DNA of 64,000 nucleotides from Streptomyces sp. S.PB5 (GTDB lineage Bacteria; Actinomycetota; Actinomycetes; Streptomycetales; Streptomycetaceae). The position numbers were made by a program, and so were the translations under genes. The notes under the pieces are model-generated. The model saw only the letters and a list, made by a program, of their open reading frames with translations. It ran no database searches and was not told the origin of the DNA. The stretch is taken from NCBI RefSeq assembly GCF_030403745.1, contig NZ_JAQMWP010000028.1:1-64000 (forward strand), in the 5' to 3' direction. Positions within the stretch are counted from its first letter, which is position 1. The number at the start of each line of letters is the position of its first letter. Of this stretch, positions 16,524-24,861 are shown piece by piece.

Positions 16524-16543
16524 TTGCAAGCAGCCGCTTGCAA
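16524..16543. promoter_or_regulatory. perfect palindrome TTGCAAGC-N4-GCTTGCAA upstream of the XRE gene
   Basis: Eight-base arms at 16,524-16,531 and 16,536-16,543, 31 bases before the XRE start codon. It is positioned over the probable core promoter and so is a good autoregulatory operator candidate. Confidence 0.6.
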
Positions 16544-16583
16544 AAGTGCGCCACGCCACTTGGGGGCGGGCTTGAGCCTGAGC

Positions 16584-16609
16584 ACGACAGGTGTCGTATG
16601 CGCACGACA
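16584..16609. promoter_or_regulatory. ACGACA/TGTCGT dyad cluster
   Basis: ACGACA-GG-TGTCGT (16,584-16,597) is followed by another ACGACA (16,604-16,609), between the pseudogene end and the XRE promoter. This is a second, weaker operator candidate. Confidence 0.4.
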
Positions 16610-16616
16610 ACCGTCG

Positions 16617-16983
16617 TCATCCGGATCCGGCCTCCTGGTGCAGGCACTCTCGGGACGCCCTCCACGGGTCGCTCACGCGCCAGCGCTCCTGGCGGATCAC
16701 CCGGGTGTACATCTCGGTGCCGCCGCGGACGTTCTCGCACTTCCGGGAGCCCGTGACGGACGTGCACTTCCTGACCGTGTGCGGGCGCGTGACCTTGGTG
16801 GTCTTCCTGGAGACGTGGCGGACGGCGTCGCGGAGTCCGGTGACGGTGGCCGCCTCCGCCCCCGTCGGCGGTGGGGTCCTCCCATGGGTTGCCGTATTGC
16901 CCGCTTCCGCTTCCGCATGCGCCGAGCCCGGCCATGAGGGCCATCGTCAGACCGGCCACCATCAGGCGTCTCTCGCTGGACAT
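16617..16983 (-). pseudogene. frameshifted lipoprotein gene
   Basis: The ATG at 16983 opens a lipoprotein signal peptide (MSSERRLMVAGLTMALMAGL) with lipobox LGAC and a disordered GSGSGQYGNPWEDPTADG linker. The frame then degenerates. Removing one base from the GGGGG run just after the linker (about 16,860-16,864) joins it to a second frame. That frame reads ATVTGLRDAVRHVSRKTTKVTR, then KCTSVTGSRKCENVRGGTEMYTRVIRQERWRVS, and stops at 16,617. The joined protein of about 121 residues has paired cysteines and matches a Streptomyces lipoprotein type I recognise by pattern. Either a true frameshift or a sequencing error in the G-run. Confidence 0.65.
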
Positions 16984-17092
16984 GCCTTGTTCCCTGTCCG
17001 CCGATGTCCCAAAAAAAGACGGTCAGCGCACCTCCCACCCGCTTCTCGCGCCCCGGTCGTCATTGACAACCGCCCTCGCACCCCTCCATCAT

Positions 17093-17118
17093 CATTCCAC
17101 TAATCGAGTAGTGGAATG
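17093..17118. promoter_or_regulatory. operator of the first YtrA-type GntR operon
   Basis: CATTCCACTA (17,093-17,102) and its complement TAGTGGAATG (17,109-17,118) surround a 6-base spacer. The right arm overlaps the ATG of the regulator, as expected for autorepression of a leaderless or nearly leaderless transcript. The core CACTA-N6-TAGTG recurs at the second YtrA operon (62,326-62,363). Confidence 0.75.
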
Positions 17119-17559
17119 GTGGTGGTGATCGTGGAGTACCGCATCGACAGGCGGAGCGGGGTCCCCGCCTTCCAGCAGATCGTGCAGCAGACCAAGCAGG
17201 CCCTGCGGCTTGGCGTACTCGTGCCGGGGGACCGGCTGCCGACCGCCAAGGAGGTCGCCGAGACCAGCGCGGTCAACCCGAACACCACCCTCAAGGCGTA
17301 CCGCGAGCTGGAGCGCGAGGGACTGGTCGAACCGCGACCGGGCCAGGGCACCTTCGTACGCCGCACGCTGGGCCGCCCCGAGACGGGCACCGACTCGCCG
17401 CTGTACGCAGAGCTGGTGGCGTGGATGTCGAAGGCGGCCGGGGCCGGTCTGGAGCAGGAGGACGTGGCCGCGCTGGTCGCGTCGGCGATGCAGAAGCAGT
17501 ACGCCGCCGGGAACGTGGCGGCAACGGGGGCCACGACAACTAGGAGCACAGGTGAGTGA
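17116..17559 (+). CDS. YtrA-subfamily GntR regulator, 147 aa
   Basis: A short GntR protein: a winged HTH at residues about 8-75 (EYRIDRRSGVPAFQQIVQQTKQALR... ETSAVNPNTTLKAYRELEREGLVEPRPGQGTFV) plus a two-helix C-terminal dimerisation tail, diagnostic of the YtrA type. These regulators repress ABC transporter operons and respond to cell-wall stress or antibiotics. ATG 17116 overlaps the operator; an in-frame GTG at 17131 is the alternative. The stop overlaps the start of the ABC ATPase gene. Confidence 0.88.
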   Translation: MVVVIVEYRIDRRSGVPAFQQIVQQTKQALRLGVLVPGDRLPTAKEVAETSAVNPNTTLKAYRELEREGLVEPRPGQGTFVRRTLGRPETGTDSPLYAELVAWMSKAAGAGLEQEDVAALVASAMQKQYAAGNVAATGATTTRSTGE

Positions 17560-18496
17560 AGGTATGTACGCGGGGGAACCGGCGATCGAGGCGTACGGGC
17601 TGGGGATGCGCTACCGGCGGGGCTGGGCCTTACGGGACTGCTCCTTCCGGCTTCCTGCGGGACGGATCTGCGGCCTGGTGGGACCCAACGGGGCGGGCAA
17701 GACCACGCTGCTGAGCATCGCGGCCCATGTCCTGCAGCCGACGAACGGCTCGATCAGCCTGTTCGGTGAGGCTCCGGGCTCGGTGGAGTCCGGTCGGCGC
17801 ACAGCGTTCCTTGCCCAGGAGAAGCCCTTGTTCCGCCGCTTCACCGTGGCGGAGACCCTGCGTCTGGGCCGGGAGCTGAACCCCGGCTGGGACCAGCGCG
17901 TCGCCGAGGACATCATCCGCGCGGGCAACGTGCCCTTCGACGCGAAGATCAGCGCCCTCTCCGGAGGCCAGCGCACCCGCGTCGCCATCGCCCTCGCCTT
18001 CGGCAAGCGCCCCGACCTGCTGCTGCTCGACGAGCCGATGTCGGACCTCGACCCCGTCGTGCGCCACGAGATCATGGGCACCCTGCTCGCCGAGGCCGCC
18101 GAGCGCGGCACCACCGTCCTGATGTCCACGCACGTCCTCGCCGAACTGGAGAACGTGTGCGACTACCTCGTCGTCGTCTCCGGCGGCGGAGTGCGGCTCG
18201 CCGGTGACGTGGACGAGCTGATGTCCGTGCACACCCTGGTCACCGGGGTCAAGGAGGGCGAGGGCATGCCCGCCGCCCTCGGGGACCACACCCTCGTCGA
18301 GTCCCGGACCAGCGGACGGCAGTTCACCGCGCTCATCCGCCCCGAGGGCCCGGTCACCGGCCCCTGGAACATGAACGCCCCGAACATGGAAGAACTCCTG
18401 CTCGCCTATCTCCGCTCACCCGACGCACCACCGCTGATCACCCCCACCGCCCAGGTCCACGGCCAGGGGTTCGGCACCGGGGCGGTGGCGGCATGA
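17552..18496 (+). CDS. ABC transporter ATP-binding protein, 314 aa
   Basis: The ATPase subunit of an exporter: Walker A GPNGAGKTT, Q-loop FLAQEKPLF, signature LSGGQRTRVAIALA, Walker B LLLLDEPMSDLDP and switch histidine STHVLAE. It has a C-terminal extension of about 90 residues after the nucleotide-binding fold (VESRTSGRQFTALIRPEG...), typical of YtrB-like subunits of this family. GTG 17552 is chosen because TAGGAGC lies just upstream and the start overlaps the regulator stop (GTGAGTGA). Its own end overlaps the permease start. Confidence 0.9.
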   Translation: MSEGMYAGEPAIEAYGLGMRYRRGWALRDCSFRLPAGRICGLVGPNGAGKTTLLSIAAHVLQPTNGSISLFGEAPGSVESGRRTAFLAQEKPLFRRFTVAETLRLGRELNPGWDQRVAEDIIRAGNVPFDAKISALSGGQRTRVAIALAFGKRPDLLLLDEPMSDLDPVVRHEIMGTLLAEAAERGTTVLMSTHVLAELENVCDYLVVVSGGGVRLAGDVDELMSVHTLVTGVKEGEGMPAALGDHTLVESRTSGRQFTALIRPEGPVTGPWNMNAPNMEELLLAYLRSPDAPPLITPTAQVHGQGFGTGAVAA

Positions 18497-19548
18497 GCAC
18501 TTTCACCCGCGGCTCGACCAGCACCTCGACCGGCTCCACGAGCGACGGCAAGAACGGGACCTTGAACGCGACCACCACACAGGCCGACCGGCGCCCCCGA
18601 CTCAGCGGTATGACCTGGCTGGTCTGGCGCCAGCACCGGGCCGCGTTCTGGACGACCCTCGCCGCCACCGCGCTCTCCGTGGCCTGGATCGTCTACCAGC
18701 GCGGCCAGCTGGTCGACTACCTCGACGGCTACGGCTATCCCGGCAAGAGCCTCGACGAGGCGGGCGGCTTGCTCCAGCAGTACATCGACGCGCTCTCCTT
18801 CGTCGCCATGGGTCTCCAGGCGATACCCATCCTGCTCGGTGTCTTCCTCGGCGCCCCGCTCATCGCGGGCGACCTGGAGAACGGCACGGCCAAGCTGGTC
18901 GCCGCCCAGTCCATGAGCCGGACCCGCTGGCTCGCCACGAAGCTGGCGCTGGCCGGACTGGTGGTCGTGGTGAGCACGGGCGTGTTGTCGGCGGTGTTCG
19001 GCTGGTGGTGGAACCCCGTCAAGTCCGAGACCGCGGTCATGGACTGGACCTCGGGCGCCGCGTTCGACACGACGGGCCCGGTGCCTGTCGCCCTCACCCT
19101 CTTCTCCGTCTTCGGCGGGGTGGCGATCGGTGTGGTGCTGCGGCGCACGCTGACGGCCATGGTGGTCACCTTCGGTTTCACCGTCGTCCTCCAGCTCGTC
19201 TGGGGCTACTTCCTGCTGTCGCTCGGCAACGTCGTCACGGTCACGACGAACAAGGGCGTCATGGGCGAGAACGTGTACCCGTCGCTCCCCCAAGGCGCCT
19301 TCGAAATCGACCAGTCGTATGTCACCGGCAGCGGGGATCTGGTGGGCTGGGGCACCTGTTCGGGGTCGCAGACCGACGCGGCACGGCAGGTGTGCCTGGA
19401 CAAGGCCGATGTCGTGGGCTGGTCGGTGCAGTACCTCCCGATGTCGCAGATGAACGCCATGCAGTGGTTCGGGGCGTCGATTCTGTTCGCCCTGACCGCC
19501 GGTGTCGTGGCGTTCATCTTCTTCTGGGGTCGTAAGCGGCTCATCTGA
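18493..19548 (+). CDS. ABC transporter permease, 351 aa
   Basis: A membrane subunit partner of the preceding ATPase, sharing ATGA with it. A disordered Ser/Thr-rich N-terminus (residues 1-38) is followed by about six hydrophobic segments. A long extracytoplasmic loop with two cysteines (WGTCSGSQTDAARQVCLDK, residues about 285-305) precedes the last helix. It probably exports a toxic or lipid-like compound or senses envelope damage; the substrate is unknown. Second gene set of this type at 62.4 kb. Confidence 0.85.
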   Translation: MSTFTRGSTSTSTGSTSDGKNGTLNATTTQADRRPRLSGMTWLVWRQHRAAFWTTLAATALSVAWIVYQRGQLVDYLDGYGYPGKSLDEAGGLLQQYIDALSFVAMGLQAIPILLGVFLGAPLIAGDLENGTAKLVAAQSMSRTRWLATKLALAGLVVVVSTGVLSAVFGWWWNPVKSETAVMDWTSGAAFDTTGPVPVALTLFSVFGGVAIGVVLRRTLTAMVVTFGFTVVLQLVWGYFLLSLGNVVTVTTNKGVMGENVYPSLPQGAFEIDQSYVTGSGDLVGWGTCSGSQTDAARQVCLDKADVVGWSVQYLPMSQMNAMQWFGASILFALTAGVVAFIFFWGRKRLI

Positions 19549-19561
19549 GTCCGTACGCCCC

Positions 19562-19583
19562 GCGCCCCTTTGCGAAGGGGCGC
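19562..19583 (+). terminator. terminator of the GntR/ABC operon
   Basis: GCGCCCCTT-TGCG-AAGGGGCGC forms a perfect 9-bp stem followed by a pyrimidine run with T's, 13 bases after the permease stop. Confidence 0.8.
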
Positions 19584-19662
19584 CTCTTTCCCCCTCTGTG
19601 TTCTTTGTCCCGTCCGCCGGGCTGCTCTGCCATGCCCGAAGGTCCAGAGAGAAAGGCATGCC

Positions 19663-22600
19663 TTGAATCACCGTAGGAGGCGAGCGCGTGAGGCTTCCGC
19701 CCTCGCCGTGCTCGTCGCCGCCGCCCTTGCCTCGGCCCTGCTCGGTGCCCAGGCATCCGGGGCCGCACAGTTCGACAGCGGTACGGCAGACACGGCCCGC
19801 GCCCTCGGCAAGGCCAGGACCGTCACCCTCGTCACCGGTGACCGGGTCACGCTGGACGCCACCGGACAGGTCACCGGTGTGCGGCCCGGCAAGGGTCGAA
19901 AAGGCACCGCCTTCCGAATAGCGCGGAGCGCCGACCGCACGTACGTCGTCCCGCGTGACGCCGAGCAGCTCCTCGCGAACGGCACCGCCGACCGGCGGCT
20001 GTTCGACGTGACACAGCTGGTCAAGTGGGGTTACGACGACGCGGCCCGCCCCGACCTCCCGCTGATCGTGACGTACGCCAAGGGCCGCACCCTCGCGCCG
20101 AGCGTGCTGTCCGCCGCCGGAGCCCGGGTCAGCCGGGACCTGCCCAGCGTCAACGGGGACGCGCTGAAGGCCCGTAAGTCCGAGGGCGCCGATCTGTGGG
20201 AGACGCTCACCGGCAGCGGGGGGACGGCGCGGGAGAGGTCGGCCACCGCCGACCGGGTCGAGAGGATCTGGCTCGATGGGAAGGTCGAGGCGGCCCTCGA
20301 CCGGAGCACCGCGCAGATCGGCGCCCCCGAGGCCTGGGCGGCGGGGTACGACGGCACGGGCGTCAAGGTCGCCGTGCTGGACACCGGAGTCGACGGCACG
20401 CACCCGGATCTGAAGGGCCGTATCGACGCGGCGAAGAACTTCTCCGAGGCGGCGGACACGGTCGACCGGGTGGGTCACGGCACGCATGTGGCGTCCACGC
20501 TCGCGGGGTCCGGCGCGCACTCCGGAGGCACGTACAAGGGGGTCGCGCCGGGCGCCCGGCTGATCAGCGGCAAGGTGCTCGACGACGGCGGCTCCGGCGA
20601 GGAGTCCGGGGTCATCGCCGGCGCGCAGTGGGCCGTCGCGCAGGGTGCCGAGGTGGTCAACCTCAGCCTGGGCGGCCCCGACAGCCCCGGTGACGACCCC
20701 CTCGAGCAGGCGGTGAACGAGCTGTCCGCCTCCTCCGGCGCCCTCTTCGTGATCGCCGCAGGCAACGAGGGCCCGAGCGCCGGAACCGTCGGATCGCCGG
20801 GCAGCGCCGCCGCCGCGCTCACCGTCGGCGCGGTGGACCGCACCGACGCCATGGCCGAGTTCTCCAGCCGCGGCCCGACAGCGGACGGTTCCCTCAAGCC
20901 CGACCTCACCGCCCCCGGCGTCGACATCGTCGCCGCGAAGGCCGCCGAGGGCACGGAAGGCGACCCGGCCGCCGACGGCTACGTTTCGATGAGCGGTACG
21001 TCGATGGCGACCCCGCATGTCGCCGGCGCCGCCGCGATCCTCGCCCAGCGCCACCCCGACTGGACCGGTGAACGCATCAAGGCCGCGCTCACCGCCTCCG
21101 CCAAGCCCACCCCCGGCGTCTCGGCGTTCGCGCAGGGCACGGGCCGTACGGACATCGTCCGCGCCCTCGACCAGCAACTCACCACCACCCCGGCCACCGT
21201 CGGCTTCCCCACCCAGCAGTGGCCGCACACCGACGACAAGCCGGTCACCAAGACCGTCACCTACCGCAACGACGGCGACCGCCCCCTCCTCCTCGACCTG
21301 ACCACCGAGGTGTACGGCGAGGACGGAAAGCCCGCCGCCGAGGGCATGTTCGAGGTCTCGCCGAAGCAGCTCACCGTCCCGGCGGGCGGTACCGCGACCG
21401 CCCAGGTCACCGCCGACAGCGGCGCGGGCACGGCCGACGGCGGCTTCGGCGGCTCGGTCACCGCGACGGACGGCGCCGGCATCACCGTACGGACCGGCAT
21501 CGGCGTACAGCGCGAAGTCGAGTCGTACGACCTGACCGTCAGGCATCTCGACCTCAGGGGGAAGCCCGCCGGGCGGTCCCAGACCGGGGTGCAGGGGCTG
21601 GACAACGAGATCTGGAACGACTACTCGGACGACACGGACGGCGAGTTCACCGTGCGGCTGCCCAGGGGCCGTTACAGCCTCGAAGGCCGCATCGACACGG
21701 GCGCGACCCCGGACGCCGGGGACCTGGCCCTCCTCCTCAACCCCAAGTTCTCGCTCACCCGTGACACCACCCTCGTCATGGACGCCCGCAAGGCCGAACC
21801 GGTCCGGATCACCGTGCCGGACGCCAGGGCCAAGCACACCGACGCCACCTTCAACTACGGGTTCGACATCGACCGGAAGCAGAGCGTCGCCACGTACGAG
21901 ATGGGCAGTTTCGGCAAGCTGCGCGTCGGGCAGTTCGGCGCCCGGCTGCCCGCCCGCGAGGCGTTCGCGCAGTACAACGGCACCTGGACACACGGGAGTA
22001 CGAGCTACCGGCCGGCGATGAACCGTACCGGCAATCTGGCCGGCTTCACCGCGAACCTGAAGCGCTCGCAGTTCGCCAAGGTCACCATCCCCGTCGGTGA
22101 ACCCGCCAAGGACAAGAAGGGATCGCTCGTCGCCGCACCCCTCACGCCGGGGGGCGGATTCTGGGCCGACTTCAACCCGACCGAGTTCTCCCTGCCCGCC
22201 ACCCTCACCGACTACGTTCTGCCGGGCGTGCGGTGGCGGTACTCCCTGTGGCAGACGAGTGGCACGGACGCGGACGGCGAAACCGTGTACGACGCCGGCC
22301 AGTGGACCGCGAACCCCCGGGCGTACAGCGCGGGCAAGCGGTACACCGAACGCTTCAACACCGGCGTCTTCGGCCCGCATCTCACGGGCCCGCTGACCGG
22401 CAACGAGGACCGTCCGGGCGCGGTCCGCGTCGGTGACACCTTCATGGCGTACCTTCCGCTCTTCTCCGACGGCGCCGGGCACGTGGGCGACTCCCGTTAC
22501 AGCAAGGCCAGGAGCACCCTCTACGCGGGCGGCACGAAGATCTTCGCCGCGAACACGGACCTGGCCGGCGTCTCGCACGAACTCCCCGCCGCCAAGAGCA

Positions 22601-23022
22601 CGTACCGCCTGACGACGGACGTCTCCCGCCCCACCTCCCTCTCGTCGGTCTCCACCCGGGTCACCGCCGACTGGACCTTCACCTCCGCACACGTCACCGG
22701 TGCCGGGCAGCGGCTGCCGCTGTCGGTGGTCCGCTTCACACCCCGGCTGTCTGCGGAGAGCACAGCCAAGGCGGGTACGCGTTTCTCCGTCCCGTTCACG
22801 GTCGAGGGCGCGGCCACCGCGCGCACCGCCCGCGAGTTGGCCTTCTCCGTCTCGTACGACGACGGCCGGACCTGGCACCCGGCGAAGGCGGTCGACGGCA
22901 AGCGCCTCGACCTGCGCCATCCGGCGAAGGCGGGCACGGTCTCTCTGCGCGTGACGCTCACGGACGCGGCCGGCAACACCCTGAAGCAGACGATCCACCG
23001 GGCCTACCGGACCGTCAAGTAG
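19663..23022 (+). CDS. secreted S8 (subtilisin-type) peptidase, 1119 aa
   Basis: A large extracellular serine protease. The start is TTG 19663 (LNHRRRRAREA...). It is preceded by AGAGAAAGG and is the only start giving a clean signal peptide (charged residues 1-10, hydrophobic 12-30, cleavage near ASGA). An inhibitor-like propeptide spans roughly residues 35-220. The S8 domain spans 225-510 with Asp240 (VAVLDTGVDGTHPDL), His272 (GHGTHVAST), the oxyanion Asn in VIAAGNEG and Ser447 (SMSGTSMATPHVAGAAA). About 600 further residues are beta-rich with no motif I can name, probably accessory or substrate-binding domains. Monocistronic, with its own terminator. Confidence 0.9.
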   Translation: MNHRRRRAREASALAVLVAAALASALLGAQASGAAQFDSGTADTARALGKARTVTLVTGDRVTLDATGQVTGVRPGKGRKGTAFRIARSADRTYVVPRDAEQLLANGTADRRLFDVTQLVKWGYDDAARPDLPLIVTYAKGRTLAPSVLSAAGARVSRDLPSVNGDALKARKSEGADLWETLTGSGGTARERSATADRVERIWLDGKVEAALDRSTAQIGAPEAWAAGYDGTGVKVAVLDTGVDGTHPDLKGRIDAAKNFSEAADTVDRVGHGTHVASTLAGSGAHSGGTYKGVAPGARLISGKVLDDGGSGEESGVIAGAQWAVAQGAEVVNLSLGGPDSPGDDPLEQAVNELSASSGALFVIAAGNEGPSAGTVGSPGSAAAALTVGAVDRTDAMAEFSSRGPTADGSLKPDLTAPGVDIVAAKAAEGTEGDPAADGYVSMSGTSMATPHVAGAAAILAQRHPDWTGERIKAALTASAKPTPGVSAFAQGTGRTDIVRALDQQLTTTPATVGFPTQQWPHTDDKPVTKTVTYRNDGDRPLLLDLTTEVYGEDGKPAAEGMFEVSPKQLTVPAGGTATAQVTADSGAGTADGGFGGSVTATDGAGITVRTGIGVQREVESYDLTVRHLDLRGKPAGRSQTGVQGLDNEIWNDYSDDTDGEFTVRLPRGRYSLEGRIDTGATPDAGDLALLLNPKFSLTRDTTLVMDARKAEPVRITVPDARAKHTDATFNYGFDIDRKQSVATYEMGSFGKLRVGQFGARLPAREAFAQYNGTWTHGSTSYRPAMNRTGNLAGFTANLKRSQFAKVTIPVGEPAKDKKGSLVAAPLTPGGGFWADFNPTEFSLPATLTDYVLPGVRWRYSLWQTSGTDADGETVYDAGQWTANPRAYSAGKRYTERFNTGVFGPHLTGPLTGNEDRPGAVRVGDTFMAYLPLFSDGAGHVGDSRYSKARSTLYAGGTKIFAANTDLAGVSHELPAAKSTYRLTTDVSRPTSLSSVSTRVTADWTFTSAHVTGAGQRLPLSVVRFTPRLSAESTAKAGTRFSVPFTVEGAATARTARELAFSVSYDDGRTWHPAKAVDGKRLDLRHPAKAGTVSLRVTLTDAAGNTLKQTIHRAYRTVK

Positions 23023-23049
23023 GCATCTGTACCCGTGTGTTGGCTGGAC

Positions 23050-23077
23050 GCCCGGGTCGGCTTCGGCCGGCCCGGGC
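23050..23077 (+). terminator. terminator of the peptidase gene
   Basis: GCCCGGGTCGGC-TTCG-GCCGGCCCGGGC has 12-base arms with one G-T wobble and a stable TTCG loop, about 30 bases after the stop, followed by GCTCTT. Confidence 0.75.
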
Positions 23078-23406
23078 GCTCTTGCCGTGAACGGGACGCG
23101 CTGACCGTCGGAGTGCTGCTGGGGCACCTGCCGGCCTCCGACGGTTTCGCCGTGCTGAGCACTGGCCCGGACCGGCCGCCGCTGCCGGACGAAGGGGGCT
23201 GGAGGGCTTTCCCCAGGAGGCGGTGGAACGGGCCGAGTGGTGGCAGCGGCACCTGACCGAGCTGCTCAAGAGCGTCCGTCCCCGCGCCGCCCGAAGTAGC
23301 CACTTTTTTGTGGGTACTTGGCGACGGGCAGCAACGGGGTGACCCTGGTGAAGGGCGGCCGGAGGGCCGTCAGATCCTGGTGAAAAGCGGGTGATGAGGC
23401 GATGCG
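23078..23406. other. 329-base spacer with a possible gene remnant
   Basis: No intact gene. Short plus-strand stretches look protein-like in different frames (a segment around 23,215-23,300 reads EAVERAEWWQRHLTELLKSVRP), as in a decayed transposase or enzyme tail. I cannot name a family. The remainder near 23,300-23,400 has no feature I can support. Confidence 0.3.
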
Positions 23407-23775
23407 TCATGAGGCCGACTGGGCCTCGGTGAGCTTCTCCAAACGGCGGTGGCCCCAATCGGAGAGGGGAGCCAGCGCCTCGGAGAGTTCTCGACCGAAC
23501 GTGGTCAAGGAGTACGTGGTCTTCAGCGGAAGGACGTCGTGCACCTCCCGGTGCACCAGTCCGTCGGCCTCCATCTCGCGGAGCGCCTGAGTCAGCACCT
23601 TCTCGCTGAGGCCCGGCAGCCGCCGGCGCAGCTCGCCCGGGCGGTGCGGACCGGATTCCAGCAGCCAGAGCAGAGCCGTCTTCCACTTTCCGTCGATCAC
23701 AGCGATCGCGGCAGTTACCCCACAGACATTCGGGTCCTGGGCACGACTGCGCGTCATTTTCGCCCCATTCATCAC
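23407..23775 (-). CDS. HxlR family transcriptional regulator, 122 aa
   Basis: A single winged helix-turn-helix of HxlR type. It has an N-terminal cysteine (NVCGVTAAIAVIDGKWKTALLWLLESGPHRPGELRRRLPGLSEKVLTQALREMEADGLVHREVHDVLPLKTTYSLTTFG), in which the GKW and LT-QALREME motifs are diagnostic. The single Cys near residue 18 may sense reactive carbonyl, quinone or redox signals, as in HypR/YodB relatives. It is divergent from an NAD(P)-dependent reductase with only 32 bases between starts, so it very likely controls that gene. Confidence 0.9.
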   Translation of the reverse strand: MMNGAKMTRSRAQDPNVCGVTAAIAVIDGKWKTALLWLLESGPHRPGELRRRLPGLSEKVLTQALREMEADGLVHREVHDVLPLKTTYSLTTFGRELSEALAPLSDWGHRRLEKLTEAQSAS

Positions 23776-23807
23776 AGATTGCCACTATCTTCTACGGGAG
23801 TTGAGAG

Positions 23808-24695
23808 ATGTCCTCACCCACCGAACAGTCTGCCGTCACCGTCCTCGGCTTGGGGCCGATGGGCCGGTCCCTGGCGGGCGCGTTCCTGGATGCCGGCCTG
23901 CGAACCACGGTCTGGAACCGGACGCCGGGCCGGGACCGGGAGCTGGTCGCGCGGGGCGCGGTCAGCGTCCGGTCGGCCGAGGAAGCGGTTGCCGCAAGCA
24001 GCGTGACCGTGGTCTGCGTGGTGAACTACGACGCGGTGGACACCGTTCTTCGGCGAGAGGCGGTCACCGGCGCGCTCAAGGGCCGCACGGTGGTCAATCT
24101 GACCGCCGACACGCCGGACCGGGCCCGAGGTGTCGCAGCGTGGGCGGCGGAGCACGGTGTTCGCTACCTGGACGGTGCAATCATGACCCCGACCACGACC
24201 ATCGGAACTCCGGCCGCGGTGTTCATCCACAGCGGCCCGGCGGACCTCTACCGCGAGCACCAGCCCGTCCTGGAGGCGCTGGGCGGCACCCACACCCACC
24301 TCGGCGAGGAGATCGGCCGGGCGGCGGCATACGACATCGCACTGCTCGACATCTTCTGGACCGCGATGGCGGGCTATGCGCACGCCCTGGCGGTGGCGCG
24401 GGCCGAAGGCATCACCGCGCGGGAGCTGGCACCGTTCGCCAAGGGCATCGGCGACATCCTCCCGCCGATCTTCGAAGAGGCCGCGGAGGAGGCCGACAGC
24501 GGTAGCTACTCCGGTGAGGGCAACCCGATCACCTCGGCCGTATCGTCCATGGCGCACATCGTCCACACCTCCGAGGCACATGGCATCGACGCGGGCGTGA
24601 TGCGCGCGGCTGAGGGCATGGCCCGCCGGGCCATCGGACGGGGTCACGGCGCCGACGGATTCATACGGATCGCCGAGCTCCTGGGCCGTCGCTGA
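23808..24695 (+). CDS. NAD(P)-dependent reductase of the imine reductase / beta-hydroxyacid dehydrogenase type
   Basis: A 295-residue two-domain protein. The N-terminal Rossmann fold reads VTVLGLGPMGRSLAGAFLDAGLRTTVWNRTPGR, with R/N/R after the second strand favouring NADPH. The C-terminal helical domain starts near residue 165. In that domain AAAYDIALLDIFWTAM places an aspartate where imine reductases of the R-type carry their proton donor, and the lysine of true hydroxyacid dehydrogenases is not evident. An imine reductase-like role is therefore favoured. Divergent from and probably controlled by the HxlR gene. A 16-bp terminator follows. Confidence 0.8.
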   Translation: MSSPTEQSAVTVLGLGPMGRSLAGAFLDAGLRTTVWNRTPGRDRELVARGAVSVRSAEEAVAASSVTVVCVVNYDAVDTVLRREAVTGALKGRTVVNLTADTPDRARGVAAWAAEHGVRYLDGAIMTPTTTIGTPAAVFIHSGPADLYREHQPVLEALGGTHTHLGEEIGRAAAYDIALLDIFWTAMAGYAHALAVARAEGITARELAPFAKGIGDILPPIFEEAAEEADSGSYSGEGNPITSAVSSMAHIVHTSEAHGIDAGVMRAAEGMARRAIGRGHGADGFIRIAELLGRR

Positions 24696-24715
24696 GGAAG
24701 ACCCCGCGTTTCCGG

Positions 24716-24756
24716 GATCGACTGAGACAGCCGAGTAGCAGCTGTCTCAGTCGATC
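24716..24756 (+). terminator. terminator of the reductase gene
   Basis: A perfect 16-bp stem (24,716-24,731 with 24,741-24,756, starting GATCGACTGAGACAGC) with a 9-base loop, about 20 bases after the stop. Confidence 0.85.
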
Positions 24757-24861
24757 TGCATCACCACAGGTCACAGCATCACGCCGGGCACTTCTGCCAG
24801 GAACGGACAAGGGCGGCTGGTAGAGCCGCTGTTGTCAGTGGCATCGGTGAGAATCTGGCGT

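Noticed and set aside
18406..23127. A 1,573-codon open frame on the minus strand opposite the ABC permease and subtilase genes
   Set aside because: It is the antisense shadow of two clear genes in GC-rich DNA. The translation is Gly/Arg/Ala/Glu-rich without domains, while the plus strand has intact catalytic motifs.
23215..23300. Transposase C-terminal fragment (EAVERAEWWQRHLTELLKSVRP)
   Set aside because: It looks protein-like and faintly like transposase tails, but it is too short and has no frame continuity or terminal inverted repeats to support a mobile element.
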